From Paragonimus skrjabini miyazakii (taxonomy: Eukaryota; Platyhelminthes; Trematoda; Plagiorchiida; Troglotrematidae): 64,000 nucleotides of DNA. The position numbers and the translations under genes were made by a program. Position 1 is the first letter of the stretch. Every line of letters starts with the position of its first letter. Location of the stretch: assembly GCA_014338405.1 (NCBI GenBank), contig JTDE01000972.1, positions 106,250 through 170,249 of the forward strand. The letters are read 5' to 3'. The notes beneath the pieces are model-generated. The model was given only the letters and a program-made list of their open reading frames with translations. It made no database searches and was not told where the DNA came from. Below, in pieces: positions 24,798-36,352 of this stretch.

Positions 24798-25325
24798 TGT
24801 AGTGAGAAGACATCCAGTAAAGCACAATCTTTATTATCCAACTCGATAGTTACCATGCCACACGAGCGCTCGCGATTTTGAATCACAGTTTCAGTCCACA
24901 ACACCCCCTGGTTTCCGCTCGCACGTCGTGTGCACTTCTACCCGGTTTAGGTGTGTGATTAGCGTATCTACTCCGGGGTTTTCTGCTTGCTATTCCTCGT
25001 CCGCTGATCCGATTCCGTTGAGCGATGGCTTGTCCGGTCGCTCGTGCTGTCTTCCGTCTATCCACCTTGGGTTTTGACCGTACTCCACAGCCGTGTCGAG
25101 ACATTCCTGAGAGTGTTGGAATCATCACGCCTTCAATTTAGTCATCCATCCTATTTCGGCTGCCACGTCTCACTCGTTGGTCCGATCCGGTCGAGCGATG
25201 ACTCATCCGGTCGCCCACGCCGTTCTCCATCCACTCACCGTGGGTTTTTGAACGCACCTCCCCCTGTGTTGAGGTAATCCGCCAAGAGTTGGCATGCTCG
25301 CACTTCCTGCCTGACAGCCCCCACA
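24798..25325 (-). mobile_element. Solo LTR, copy 2 (528 bp)
   Basis: On the minus strand it runs from TGTGGGGGCTGTC to CTCACTACA and is flanked by the duplication ATAA (24794-24797 and 25326-25329). It keeps the polyadenylation signal AATAAAGATTGTG near its 3' end. It lies 56 bp from copy 1 in the same orientation, but its target duplication differs, so it is a separate insertion and not a tandem duplication. It is in the sense orientation relative to the PDE9-like gene. Confidence 0.85.
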
Positions 25326-26189
25326 ATAAGAGATGTCATTGAAAGTATTCAACGTTGCAAAAGGTGCCGAATTTTTCCTGTTGGCCTATTCAGCATTATA
25401 AAAGTCAAGAGGTTTTTGCTTCTAGAATTACTAGAAGTGTTTTATAGACTAACTTTACATCGTTTTGTTAAAAATCTTATGTACATACTTATTTTGGAAC
25501 ATCAATAAGTCCGCTATGACTTATATAGAACCGTATACCGAGGACTGAATGATTTCTTACCAACCAGAAACGCTCATAAACAGATCATTATCTCAGTAGG
25601 TATGTACGTCACTTCAGTAGTGGAGGACGAGAAAATAAAGTTTTATTGATTACCACCTTAAATGGCATGACCCTGTCACGTTAGTTACCATTCTGTTATG
25701 GGCACTTTGCTAAACCGCTCACTTGTTCACAGACAGCCAAATGAACTTTTTCACACATTTACACCCAGTCTTCACACTGTCAATGAACCGTCCCTAACCA
25801 ACCAACAGTCAGGTATGGTGTAATGTTGGGCGACTATTAGTTGAACAGCACGACGGAAGTTCACTTGAGATTTGAACAACAGTGCATCATGTGCAATGTG
25901 TTGAGAGTCGGTTTCCATTTATATACAAATTCCTGAAAATTCAGTGAAATGAAAGTTACATCAAGTTCGGAAAAAATGGTACGAATAAGCTCGTTAAAAA
26001 TGTTTATAATATAGAACACATTTTATTGTCTCACAAAATGGTGTTAGCACTTATCTCATTGACACGTTCCCTGAAAGTTATTCTGAATGTATACGTTCAG
26101 GGATGCACATATGTTTTGAGCACTTAGCAGCCCATATATTTGGACAGACACGTATTCAAACAAAGATACTTCTTCAAATATATGTTGTA

Positions 26190-26420
26190 CATATACCTGT
26201 GGATATGGTATTATATATCATCAAGCAATAAATATATATATATATATCTACATATCTACATAACCAGATAGATATAGGTATACGTACATAATCATCCTTA
26301 TACAAATCGACGTATTTATTTATTTCACTTCTGTGTAAGTAAATACACATCTATATCGAACAAGTTGTAAATATGCACGGCTGGTATGTACGCATATTCC
26401 AGTATTAATTAATTTGATAA
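26190..26420. repeat. AT-rich low-complexity tract with short (AT)n
   Basis: A run rich in ATAT, GTATAC and ACATAT words, including an uninterrupted AT run of about 16 bp near 26232-26247. There is no coding potential. Confidence 0.7.
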
Positions 26421-29400
26421 CGGATTTATTCATCACCCAATCAGAAAATTTGACCATTCAAATTATTTTTTCCGGGTATGAAAAGAAACCGGCTCCCCGA
26501 TGTGTCTTATGTGTTGATACCCACCGTAACAATAATCACGCGTCGCTGACTTTGATTAAAGATTGTTCAATTTCTCAGTGACCTAGTTCGAGCCTATCTC
26601 GCTACTCCATCATCGATCTGCCATGTATATAGCCATAACTTCTCCCTAATTTCTGTTACTTAACTTCTCCTTGAGCTCTTCGTTCAATACTGGCCAATGG
26701 ACAATCATCACCGTGACTAAATCTTACATGTGAGAGCCATACAGTCTGTTGGTCAATCGGCAGTACAACGTGAAATTGCTTGTAACAAACTGGAAGGTTA
26801 GGAATACAATCTATAACATAAAATGAAAAATGTACTCCAAAGAGTCATAGCAATCTTTTCGGTACCCCCCAAAAAATGCCTGAACTTAAACTTTGGCTTT
26901 ACTTTTGCCTTACGTATGTGCGTTCTATGAAACCTGATCGCAACCTGTCACAAAATCTTGATTTATTTGATACTACTTACACAATGTTCTGGGAACGTGT
27001 CGCCGTCAAATAGAAGGGTACTAAAACATGGTAGCCAAACTGTTTCGCCCTTTGAGTAGTCGAGAAATACTTTTTAATTCTGACTCACAGACCATGTCTC
27101 TCTAGTTACAGTACAAAAAATGTAACTACTTCAGAAGCCTCTGACAAGTTGAAACCGTTTGCATTGCAATGTTTCATCAGTATATAAATGCCTTAGTCCC
27201 AGTAGATAACGTGAATGAATTAATGTCGGTCGTCAATATAAAAATAACTACATGAGCTAACTTTGAAAAAAAGGATTACACATTTTACTGTTACTGAGAC
27301 TGAATGTTCGCAAATATCGAAATAATCCCTAAACAGGTGAAGCTGTCGAGAGGACTACTACTGTTTCAAGTCACGGAGTTACAAAATCTAACTAATTAGA
27401 GGACCAATCGTTAACAGAATTAAGGTCACAGAGTTAAGATGGAAACTACATGGGGGAATGAGGTCTGCTTATTTCGGGTCGGATTGTTCAAACTCATCAA
27501 CAGAGGTCGGTATGAACCTAATCATTATGGACAACTGCATTATTTCTACATATGGATAGAATATCGTCTACATGGTTCCAAGCTTCAGCTCTCAACATGA
27601 CCGGTTAACGGATGCTAACAAACGGCCAATCGACTTCTGGTTGATCAAGTACCCGTGAGCGTTGTTCTCACAAAAAATGACGCAAACTATACAACCGTAG
27701 TGACCAACGTCAGTACAGTTCTATCCACAACCTTGTACCTCAGATTGTGTACGTATTTCCCTCGAAAAATGTAGAGGCGATTTCTTATAAATTTTACATA
27801 CAACATGTCATGGTGTTTACTTTTCCTGCCTAACTCACCGGGCTCAGCCCGCAGCAAAACGGTGAAGAGTTTTTTCCAGTGATGCAAATAAAAGTTTCAC
27901 AAATGATCTCGACAAAAATCAAGACCATTCCATGAGAAAGCAATTCTTCAATATCCATCTTGGATTATAAGAAATATGTCAGTTCATAGAGCGAATAAAT
28001 TTACATCAACATTTGTCAAGCAGAGAAGCATAAACTCCAAGTAATACAAGATTCAAAACACATGTTTAACCTCAGATTAACTTGACCCCCTTTTTATGAT
28101 ACACACATGTTAGCCAGCTTGCAAAGTCTTGACCTAACATGATAAAGAATCTCGGTGGCATATTTTCTCGACCGATAACAATGAAATTGAGTGCCTTTGT
28201 GGCATAGTAACGCTAGGTGATAAACTAGACAGAAAATGGGATAATCCGAGCCCATGGAACATAAATTTGCTTGCAATAGACATGCCCAAATGTTGCTACG
28301 GGATGCTTAAGCCGAATAGACGAAGTACATCCGATGGGTTATCTCTCTCCACGAAAACACACGATAAACTGGGTGGATAGTTTTGCCGCCGATATCCTTT
28401 TCAACGTTTGCTAGTAGTTCACTAAAAACAAACAAAATTCTGAAAACTTTGTGCAATTATAACTTGTAATGAGCCTGGCTAGTTGGGCACAATACAACTG
28501 CCTGGATTATCTCCAGAATTTTGCGGTCACACAACTTTACCGCGGAGTGTAGGTTCGTCCATGTTTTCTGTTGAACTTTCCAAACATCCGCTCAGAAATA
28601 AACTTGACGATTTACAAATTCAACTGTGAAAGAATAGGATATTTATCACCACTATTTCACCATAGAAAAGAAAAAATAAACTGAAAACTAAAACAGTAAA
28701 ACCGTTCTATCAGTTGAAAGCCTTTTGGGAAACTATTACTTTCAAATCTTTCATTCATTTCAAACTTATCTATGTTAAGCTTGGACGCCATGAGTGAAAT
28801 GACAAGCGATGGAGAATCACGTCAATACTACTTCAACATGTGTAGTACTCTGAAGAAAAAGTTAGAACTGATCAAAGTATAACGATGACTGTTCATTCAT
28901 CCTTAAGTGAATTGATATAGAAACCACTTCAATGTAAACAGCAGATCCCGCCGATCGAGAACAAGGGATCAGTTTAGATAGCCTAGCTCTTATGTATATG
29001 TATTCTCAGCAATACCCACAATATTGCCTAAAACCTGAATTTAGTGTGTGTATAATCAAAATTTATCTGACTAAGTCTGATTGTTTGAATGCTGGTGATG
29101 ATTGTGGAACTTGAAACGAAACTAACTATAAAGTTGTCATTTTGAAAATGAAACTTGGCCACTGGAAACAAACGGGTTTTTAATCAAGCTCCATCAGGCC
29201 AATATATTCACAATGGCTACACGGTGTATTATTAAGAGAGGAAATATAGTAAACTATAAAACCGATTAGGTGCAAGCTTGAAAGTGAAACGTCCGACCAC
29301 TTGATGCTGAGCCATTTCAAAATGGTCTAAGTTCTGCGCACATGCATTGTTCTAAAGTTTGGGAGGTCACCTTACGCTCTGTGATGCATATCCTTAGAAC

Positions 29401-31405
29401 GAAGCCGTGAAAGTCGCCAGTCTCGTAATTCCGTGACTTCAAACAGGATTACGTGACCCGGGATTTAATCGATTCAACAGTTGAATTGTTTTTGGTCTTT
29501 TGTACCGGGACTTGTTATCCATACGAAGGTCTTTCGTTATGTTAGCAGTGTGGGTAAAATACGCCAATTACGGCTTTATTGCAGCAACGATTGTTCTACA
29601 GTTTCTGCTGCTAAGCCGTGCGAAGTTCAGAAATAATCTAACATACGTCATACCGCATGACGTGTTACGGAAAATAACAAAACGAGCGATACCAAAGTAA
29701 CCTCACCTTCGAATGACTATAACCTACTGGTATATAACAATGTTGCTTTCCTTATTGCTTACAATGTCTTACGTTGTCAATCAAAACCGGTTTAATTACA
29801 AGCATAACCCGCAGTCGATTTGCTCGGTGTGATTTTACATACCCACTTCTGTAACTCTGTACCAGCATCGTTCATAGCATACAACTTCCATGACCTTCAT
29901 CACCAAACACAGAGCTACATCACAGAACAAACTTCCGTCAGCAGAAGCGTGATCGGAACAACATAAAATTAAACCGGCCTAGCATTTTAGTTGAATGCCT
30001 AAGACCGAGTTGTTCATTAAGTTTGCTTACTCCCGTAACTGGAAGTGCTGTCAACAATCTATGTAGTTATTTTCACCTGGTTAAGTGTTTCAGCCTGCCA
30101 CCTTTTGTCCAATTAGTACGCATTATCTATGCAGTAATTTTGACATTTCAAGCATTCATGCATTTTACCTGATAACAACCGTGTCATCCAAGTCAAAATC
30201 AATGATTAATGAAACTGATCAGTTGCACGATCAACGATCTAAACACCTTTCATTGGATCCGCCCAAATCAAACTTGGCTAGACAGCGGTAGTCGTAGCAA
30301 CCGGAAGTCGGAACCTGCATATAACGATTTTTATTCTTAGCATTTTGACAGCTTCTGTATAGTTGAGTTAAAACCGATAACTAATTTCGTGAGTATGCAC
30401 TGTTTTTATCTTGAAAACTTGAAAATAAATCAAATATAAAACGGTGTTTATATTCCGGCATACTTAGGCGTTCGTTGTCAGACTATTTTGCATATTCAAC
30501 AGACAGTTTAAAATTTTCAGTAGTGGCTGTTTGTTCGTAAATCCGCACTATTAAAAAGATTTAGAGCGAGTAACCGAGTTGAAAAATAAACGTACACGTT
30601 TGTGGACAAGTACGCACAGCAGGCGACACGTTTGTTTACAAATATAATAGCTCTGTCATAACGGAAAACCTTCATTCATAGCAGTGCGTTACGATACGCC
30701 AATTCAATTCCAAGGTTTATCGTTTGGATAAGGTGCAGCAATAGAATAGGTGTGAGGCGGCCTCATAGAATGAAGTTCTTCGATAACCAACCTCACATAT
30801 GAATAGGTTCGAACTTAACGACCAAATTTACTGACGTCTGCTGTTCATTCTACATTTCGGCATTCAACTGCCACACTGCCACATTGCACGATCCACACAA
30901 CAGTATTAAAATAGGGAAACCCGGAATACTCCGTGGAACATCAGAAGAGTTTACTTAAGTGAGAACTTATCAGCAAAGTACGCCAAAAAGACATCAAGAA
31001 TCTGAAACCTCTCACAACTTTTAAAGACCTCAGTTTTAAACATTCACAAACCTATTCAAACATCAGTGTCAACAAAACTAATAAAGATGACGGAACTGGT
31101 CATGTAAGTTCATCGATTTGGAGCACTTAAACTTCGATAATATCATTCCTTTGTTTCTGTTATCGTCGATAGATGTACGGTTGCTGAAGTATACAACAAA
31201 AATGAAGAATGTCTTTGTCAGAAACGAGGATTTATTCTACACGCTTTTGAAGGCCTGCCAATCAAGCGAATTGTGCATCTACAGTTATCCTTATTTTAAA
31301 CTTTTCACCACCATACTAAGCGTTTAACCGCTTTTTCCAATTTCCGGTGCAAAAACAACGGTCTGTTCTTGCAAACCTTCTACCCCGTAAGAACCCTATA
31401 CTTAC

Positions 31406-31494
31406 CTAAATAGATCGATACCACTAAGAGAGAAAATGCCAATCTCCTGATACAGTTTGCTAAGTGACATAGCAGTGGGGCTGCTACTAATCAT
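31406..31494 (-). CDS. PDE9-like gene, first coding exon with start codon
   Basis: An ATG at 31494 (minus), with an in-frame TGA two codons before it, opens 29 codons that end at the strong donor TTTAG/GTAAGT in phase 2, the phase required by the exon at 19430-19498. The peptide starts MISSSPTAMSLSKLYQEIG and ends SGIDLF; the split codon makes Ser, giving IDLFSSY across the junction. This matches KVIFSKY of human PDE9A, and LYQEIG resembles IYLDIDG. A second ATG (codon 9) is possible. The 11.9-kb distance to the next exon is the main doubt. Confidence 0.6.
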
Positions 31495-33854
31495 AATTCA
31501 TTAAGAAACCTGAATTGTTCCACAATGACACGTTACCGTGGTTAACTACGGTAATTTAGGAAGGTAGATTTGTAAATTTTCCAAGAATGATAAGAGCTTT
31601 TGTTTTTTCTTCTATCAATTTAACTCATCTCTTTGAACTTTACAGGTGAGCTATATAAACAGATTATACAAAATAAATTATAACATTACCCAGATAAACC
31701 AATAGGGTGCTTGGAAATTACTGTAGCACAATTCTGTTCAAATCTTGTACTGTGTCTACCTTTTGTTCATCTGACAGCTTAACTCGCGAATTTACCTTTA
31801 TTTATTCTTATACAAATATGTATAGATTCCAACATTTGTATCCGGATTAGCCAGTCGTGTTAACGAAAACCAAAAGGCCTGTGTGTCACTAAAATCAGCT
31901 GGCGCTACCCAGCTCACTCAAGCTTGACTCAAAACTATAATGTCCAAGAGCATGAGTGGGGGATACTTCTATTGTTGTCAGTGCCAGTCAGTTAACTGGA
32001 TCCAGATAACCTCAAAACAAAAAAGAATGGTTATTTAATAAGGTACAAGAAAATGGACGGTAAAGTGTTAGCTCCAAAAATATGTCTACTTAAATGCTTT
32101 GACAATGTTGTATAGGATGCGAAAAACAGTTGTAGTTTAATACTTCTAACCGAAAGGAGATAAAACCTTCAAGGTAGATGGGATTCCAAATTCGAAGACT
32201 GCGGGTGTGAGGAGACCTCTGTGCTCGGGTGCCTCCACTACAACAAAATACTTCACCTAACAAACGCGTGTCACTGGTTTGCACGGATGAGTGCGGTACA
32301 CTGCGGTCAACTTGACAATGCTAACCAAGTAACCGTCATGGTCGACTAGTACGCCAAGAACAAAAGTGAACAGCAACACCACATACCATCTTTCGTTAGA
32401 CGAAGCATTACTTGTTTTAAAAACATTGGATCAAGGCTTTTGAGCTTCTATTCTCTAAGAGAAAACCATGTATGTGTCCTTAAATTAAAAGAATACGATA
32501 GACCATGTTACTGACATACAGCATCTCAGAAAATCTAACTCAAGGTACAACTCTCCCCTTAACAGTCATGAATGACGTTGACTTCTTTGGAATGACTTTA
32601 CCATTGTCGTCACTACACATACGGGACGGTTTACATTTCAAAATTGCCTGACAATCAGCATTCCTCAGTTTTCTACGAGACGGTCTAAAATGTTACCCGT
32701 AACCTTAGAGTTGTGTAATCGAGTTTCAGTTTTTCCCAGCTAATCTTATCGAGCCCCAGAATTTACGTTGTATATTTTTCGTGAGAACGACGAAAATTAA
32801 TGGCAGATTTCCAGCTAGGTTTAACGAAAACCAGGAATGTAGGTTTTTCCATTTTAGCATCTTTTATTCTCTCGTTTCTTTTCTTGGCCAATACCTGCAC
32901 CTCAGATTCATATCAACTGTTATCTGACGAAAATACATTCCCTTGTTAGTTCCTTCCAAAAGTATTACTACGTGTAATTCATAGATAATGGTAAGCCCGA
33001 GTCAATACATTTCTAAGCTTTTCATTAACAACCTGTCTAAAAAAGAAAGTTTTTATTAATGTCAGGGCATGCTTGTCCTTTAAAAACTTTAATGCTAGTA
33101 TGGAAAAGCAAAAGAAGTAAATGTAGAAGAGATGTACAAAAAAGCTTATGTGAAAAATGTCAAATGTGGTCAAGTTTATATCAGGGTCAGACATTTCTGA
33201 ATCCAATTTCCGGACACTTTAGGTAAAACTTTTATGAGGTTTTGACAAACGCAACTGGTGGCCGTACAAATCGGATTACTGTGTGCCAGCTGAAAATGGG
33301 CGCGGTTTTAAATGAGCCGCCAGCCTAAAACCATAGGAGATCGTCATCTTACTCATGGTAAAATGCCATCTGTTAAAAAACGAATGTGTTCAGTACAGAA
33401 AATGTAGCTCAGTCAATTGTTCACACAAGCAGAACAACAAACAAGTAGATATAACTAGGCATGTGTGGCGTGCTAAACTTTAATTCAGCAGAATTTAATT
33501 TGGCAAAACCGCAATTTGAACTTTAGACTTCATTATGTTCATGACTTAGTGGGCAACCCGGTATCATCCAGTCAAAACATGGTGTAGTGCGTTACGTTTC
33601 ACTATGTACTCCTTTGTTGATTCAAAAACGGGCAGTTTGTTTGATTACTGACTAACATAAAAAAGACATTCTCAACTTGAGGAAATGACCGAATGCAGTG
33701 CATTATACGTTAAAAGTAATATGAAGCCAAAACTAGTGAAGGATCGCTCACGAACGCTTGTTTTCGAAGGAAACGTCACGTATAAAAGAAAACTGAGTAA
33801 TAGTTGTACGCTGCGTTATACAATGCAGCGCTCGTCGTGTGAGATGTGAGCATC
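31495..33854. promoter_or_regulatory. Intergenic region upstream of the PDE9-like gene, possibly a divergent promoter
   Basis: No supported gene lies here. It is bounded on the left by the PDE9-like start codon (minus) and on the right by a plus-strand TATA box. A candidate minus-strand TATA (TTTATATAG near 31.65 kb) lies about 160 bp upstream of the ATG. The AT-rich background makes it weak. Confidence 0.3.
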
Positions 33855-33860
33855 TATAAA
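33855..33860 (+). promoter_or_regulatory. TATA box of a tentative plus-strand gene
   Basis: TATAAA with ATC before it and ATG after it, followed about 33 bp later by CAATCAGTCAT, which resembles an initiator (TCAGT). The spacing is typical for TATA-dependent polymerase II promoters. The pairing with an initiator and a downstream GTAAGT donor is what lifts it above background. Confidence 0.35.
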
Positions 33861-33993
33861 ATGTTGCTTCCGTTCACACTTAGCTCAATCAGTCATGATC
33901 TTGTGTATCTAAGCTGCGGTATTCTTTAAATGTGTTTCTAGTGTTAATCGTGCGATGTGACGATTCGGCAAATTTCTCACTGGCCACCTACTG

Positions 33994-34005
33994 ATGATGA
34001 TTAAT
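33994..34005 (+). CDS. Tentative gene B, first coding exon (four codons)
   Basis: Downstream of the TATA box and initiator, ATGATGATTAAT is followed at once by GTAAGTTT, a perfect donor. The frame has an upstream TGA, so the coding part would be only MMIN, with most of the exon being 5' untranslated. Exit phase 0 fits the exon at 36188. Very short first coding exons occur in flatworms, but four codons carry no statistical weight alone. Confidence 0.25.
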
Positions 34006-34241
34006 GTAAGTTTACGTAGACATGTAACGAACTACTGAATTTAATGCAAGTGCGACACAATTGAAGAAAAGTATTTGTTTTCAACATGCACATTGTTCGT
34101 AAATTCTGAGGGCAAATAATATTTTTCGCAAAGATTTAGCAAAGCTGAAAATTGATGCACATTTCTATAGTAAATTTATCATGATAGAATTCAGTTCAAG
34201 TCGAATCGATTTAAGAATTATTGTTTTGGATTGATTTTTCT

Positions 34242-34341
34242 NNNNNNNNNNNNNNNNNNNNNNNNNNNNNNNNNNNNNNNNNNNNNNNNNNNNNNNNNNN
34301 NNNNNNNNNNNNNNNNNNNNNNNNNNNNNNNNNNNNNNNNN
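34242..34341. other. Assembly gap (100 N)
   Basis: Exactly 100 unresolved bases, the usual placeholder for a gap of unknown size. It falls in the first intron of tentative gene B, so distances across it are unreliable. Confidence 1.
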
Positions 34342-36187
34342 CATACTATAAGATGCTTAATGATAACGGTCCACTAATTTGCATATTGTAGCCTTCGAAA
34401 ATGAGTAGTTATCCCACGCTCTGTTGAAATTTAACAGCATCTACGGAACAAATGAGATGTTCATTGTCACTGAACAACGCAGCAAGGCTGTCAAATTTTG
34501 GTATTTTGTATTCAAACTTTAAATCGAAATCTGGTAGTGAGATGAGAAAATAAAGATTATCACAATGTTGTTTTGACTGCAAGTATATTTTTCATCTTCG
34601 TTCATCACGTTGCAACGTTGGAAAACTTCGCCAGTGTCAACTTTTTGATGCAGATACAGCCAACTTTTAATAACATCTACATGGTATGACACACTATACT
34701 ACAAAAATATTTTGTTTAACCTTAAACAGTCGGTAAAAAATGTTTCGTCTTGTGCTACTGGTCACGTATAACAGTTGTATTAGGAATGCAATACAGTGCT
34801 GAGCAATGCATAATGTTATATGTTAGCATGAATCTTCGTTAAACATATCTTGACATTATTTAACTCATAAAAAACTATGGGAATCTCACTTTTCTCTATC
34901 TACTAAACTGCTTCAAAAAAAGAACTATCATTCCGATTGATTATCTTTGGCTAACTCAGTGTTTACCTAAGATAAGATAGCTAACATTCTGTGACATGAG
35001 AACAGTTGAACGATAGAAATGTCGACTTCAAGCTGTTTATATTCGCATCGTTCAACTTCAGTGACACATACCCTGGTTTGACACAAACTAGATGGTAGGA
35101 GGGTACTTATACCAAAACGTGGCTTAGTTGGAAAGAATTTGTCAACTATTCCAAATGACCGGACAAGGAGAACATTATTCAAAATAGGACGCGGCAGATG
35201 TTTCGTGTGAGCGAATTTCGTTATATCTACTGTACAGCTAATGGCGTAGCGAGCACATAAGTTGCATAATGAAAACATTGGTCCCCGTGTAATTCTCAGC
35301 CACGACAAATGCATGCATTACTGACGAGCTGTAGCACGAATAAGATTCAAGTGTAATGACGTTTTAAGAAAACAACTCTTCCGGACGGTCTATCAGAACT
35401 CAAAAGTCGTAATCAAGTGTGAGCACTACCAAAAACATTAACATTTCCGACTGCTTACCAGCAGTCTTCATGAATTCAGCGAGTTCAACCTAACTAAAGA
35501 GCCCTACTAGGTAGGCCGTGCAGTAAATATTGAAATAAAATCACAGTGCTTTACCTCAACAGAATCGGTAAACCGGAGAACCGGTTATGCCAACCGTGAC
35601 ACCAACAGCTCAGTGAACCACATTATGGTCTCGCGAGCCCGTGGACCGAAGTCAAAGTGACGATCGGAATGGGGAAATTCATTACTAAGGAACTGTAACC
35701 CCAAAGTTAGAGTTTCTCTTTGAATTCAACTGATTGAAGAAATCTAATCGAGTATAACAACTGGAGTCAACTGTAAGTAGAGTTTAGATCACTTAAAATC
35801 AACTATTCAACCATTTTTCATTAGAGCGGTTAGTCAGCGAGTGACTGTTTCATAACACCGTATCAAAAAGAATATCTAAAATCTTACTGTTTTTTTGTCC
35901 ACCCTATTTCAGCATGGACTCGATCTAACAAGCCTGTGTTATGAGTTTGATAAAAACTGAGCAGACCGCAGCGCTACAAGTCTGGCATGTGCCGGAACAA
36001 TTTCACGTCGCAAGCCCCGGTAAACTATTCCAAGTAGAAAAGTACTTATCTCCTAACTGTCAGCTATCATCAAATATAGGTATACATTAGTTCTATGGCA
36101 CACTGGTCTGTTGTCCGTTTTCAAGAAATTTATGTTCATGGCTTTATGTTCATCTTTGGTTCTGTTATTTCAATCTGGTTGGTTTAG

Positions 36188-36352
36188 AGGAATATGGGTC
36201 TTGAAAATGATACTGACTGGCAGTGCATCAATACTGCATCACAGTTTATTTCGAAATGTGGATCAAAAACTTTGGTTCAGGGAACTCACGAACAAGGTGT
36301 CAAAATACTTAAGGGAAACAGAGTTTCACACGCAAGATATGTCAAGCGTGAG
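36188..36352 (+). CDS. Tentative gene B, exon 2 (unknown product)
   Basis: This 165-bp frame starts after a good acceptor (TTCAATCTGGTTGGTTTAG) and ends at CGTGAG/GTATTC, phase 0 to 0. The peptide begins RNMGLENDTDWQCINTASQF and ends RVSHARYVKRE. It has two Cys, is hydrophilic and is not biased to AT-rich codons. No family is recognised. A longer open frame in another phase (36111-36485, 124 codons) covers the same DNA and is the main competitor; I prefer the spliced reading because both boundaries match consensus. Frames this long occur by chance in this DNA. Confidence 0.35.

Larger units (their letters stand above)
19499..31405 (-). other. Intron 1 of the PDE9-like gene (11.9 kb)
   Basis: This long first intron contains the tRNA-derived relic at 21.5 kb, two solo LTRs at 24.2-25.3 kb and AT-rich low-complexity DNA at 22.7-22.9 and 26.2-26.4 kb. 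Outside these I see nothing supportable. The open frames near 29.5 kb plus and 20.7 kb minus lack splice pairs or similarity. Long first introns often carry regulatory DNA, but no specific site was recognised. Confidence 0.5.

Noticed and set aside
24341..25326. Several open frames of 60-126 codons on both strands
   Set aside because: They lie inside the GC-rich solo LTRs, which have fewer stop codons; none encodes a retroelement protein.
34967..35314. 115-codon minus-strand frame with a good internal donor (CCAGG/GTATGT)
   Set aside because: No start context, no matching downstream acceptor phase towards the PDE9-like gene and no recognised family.
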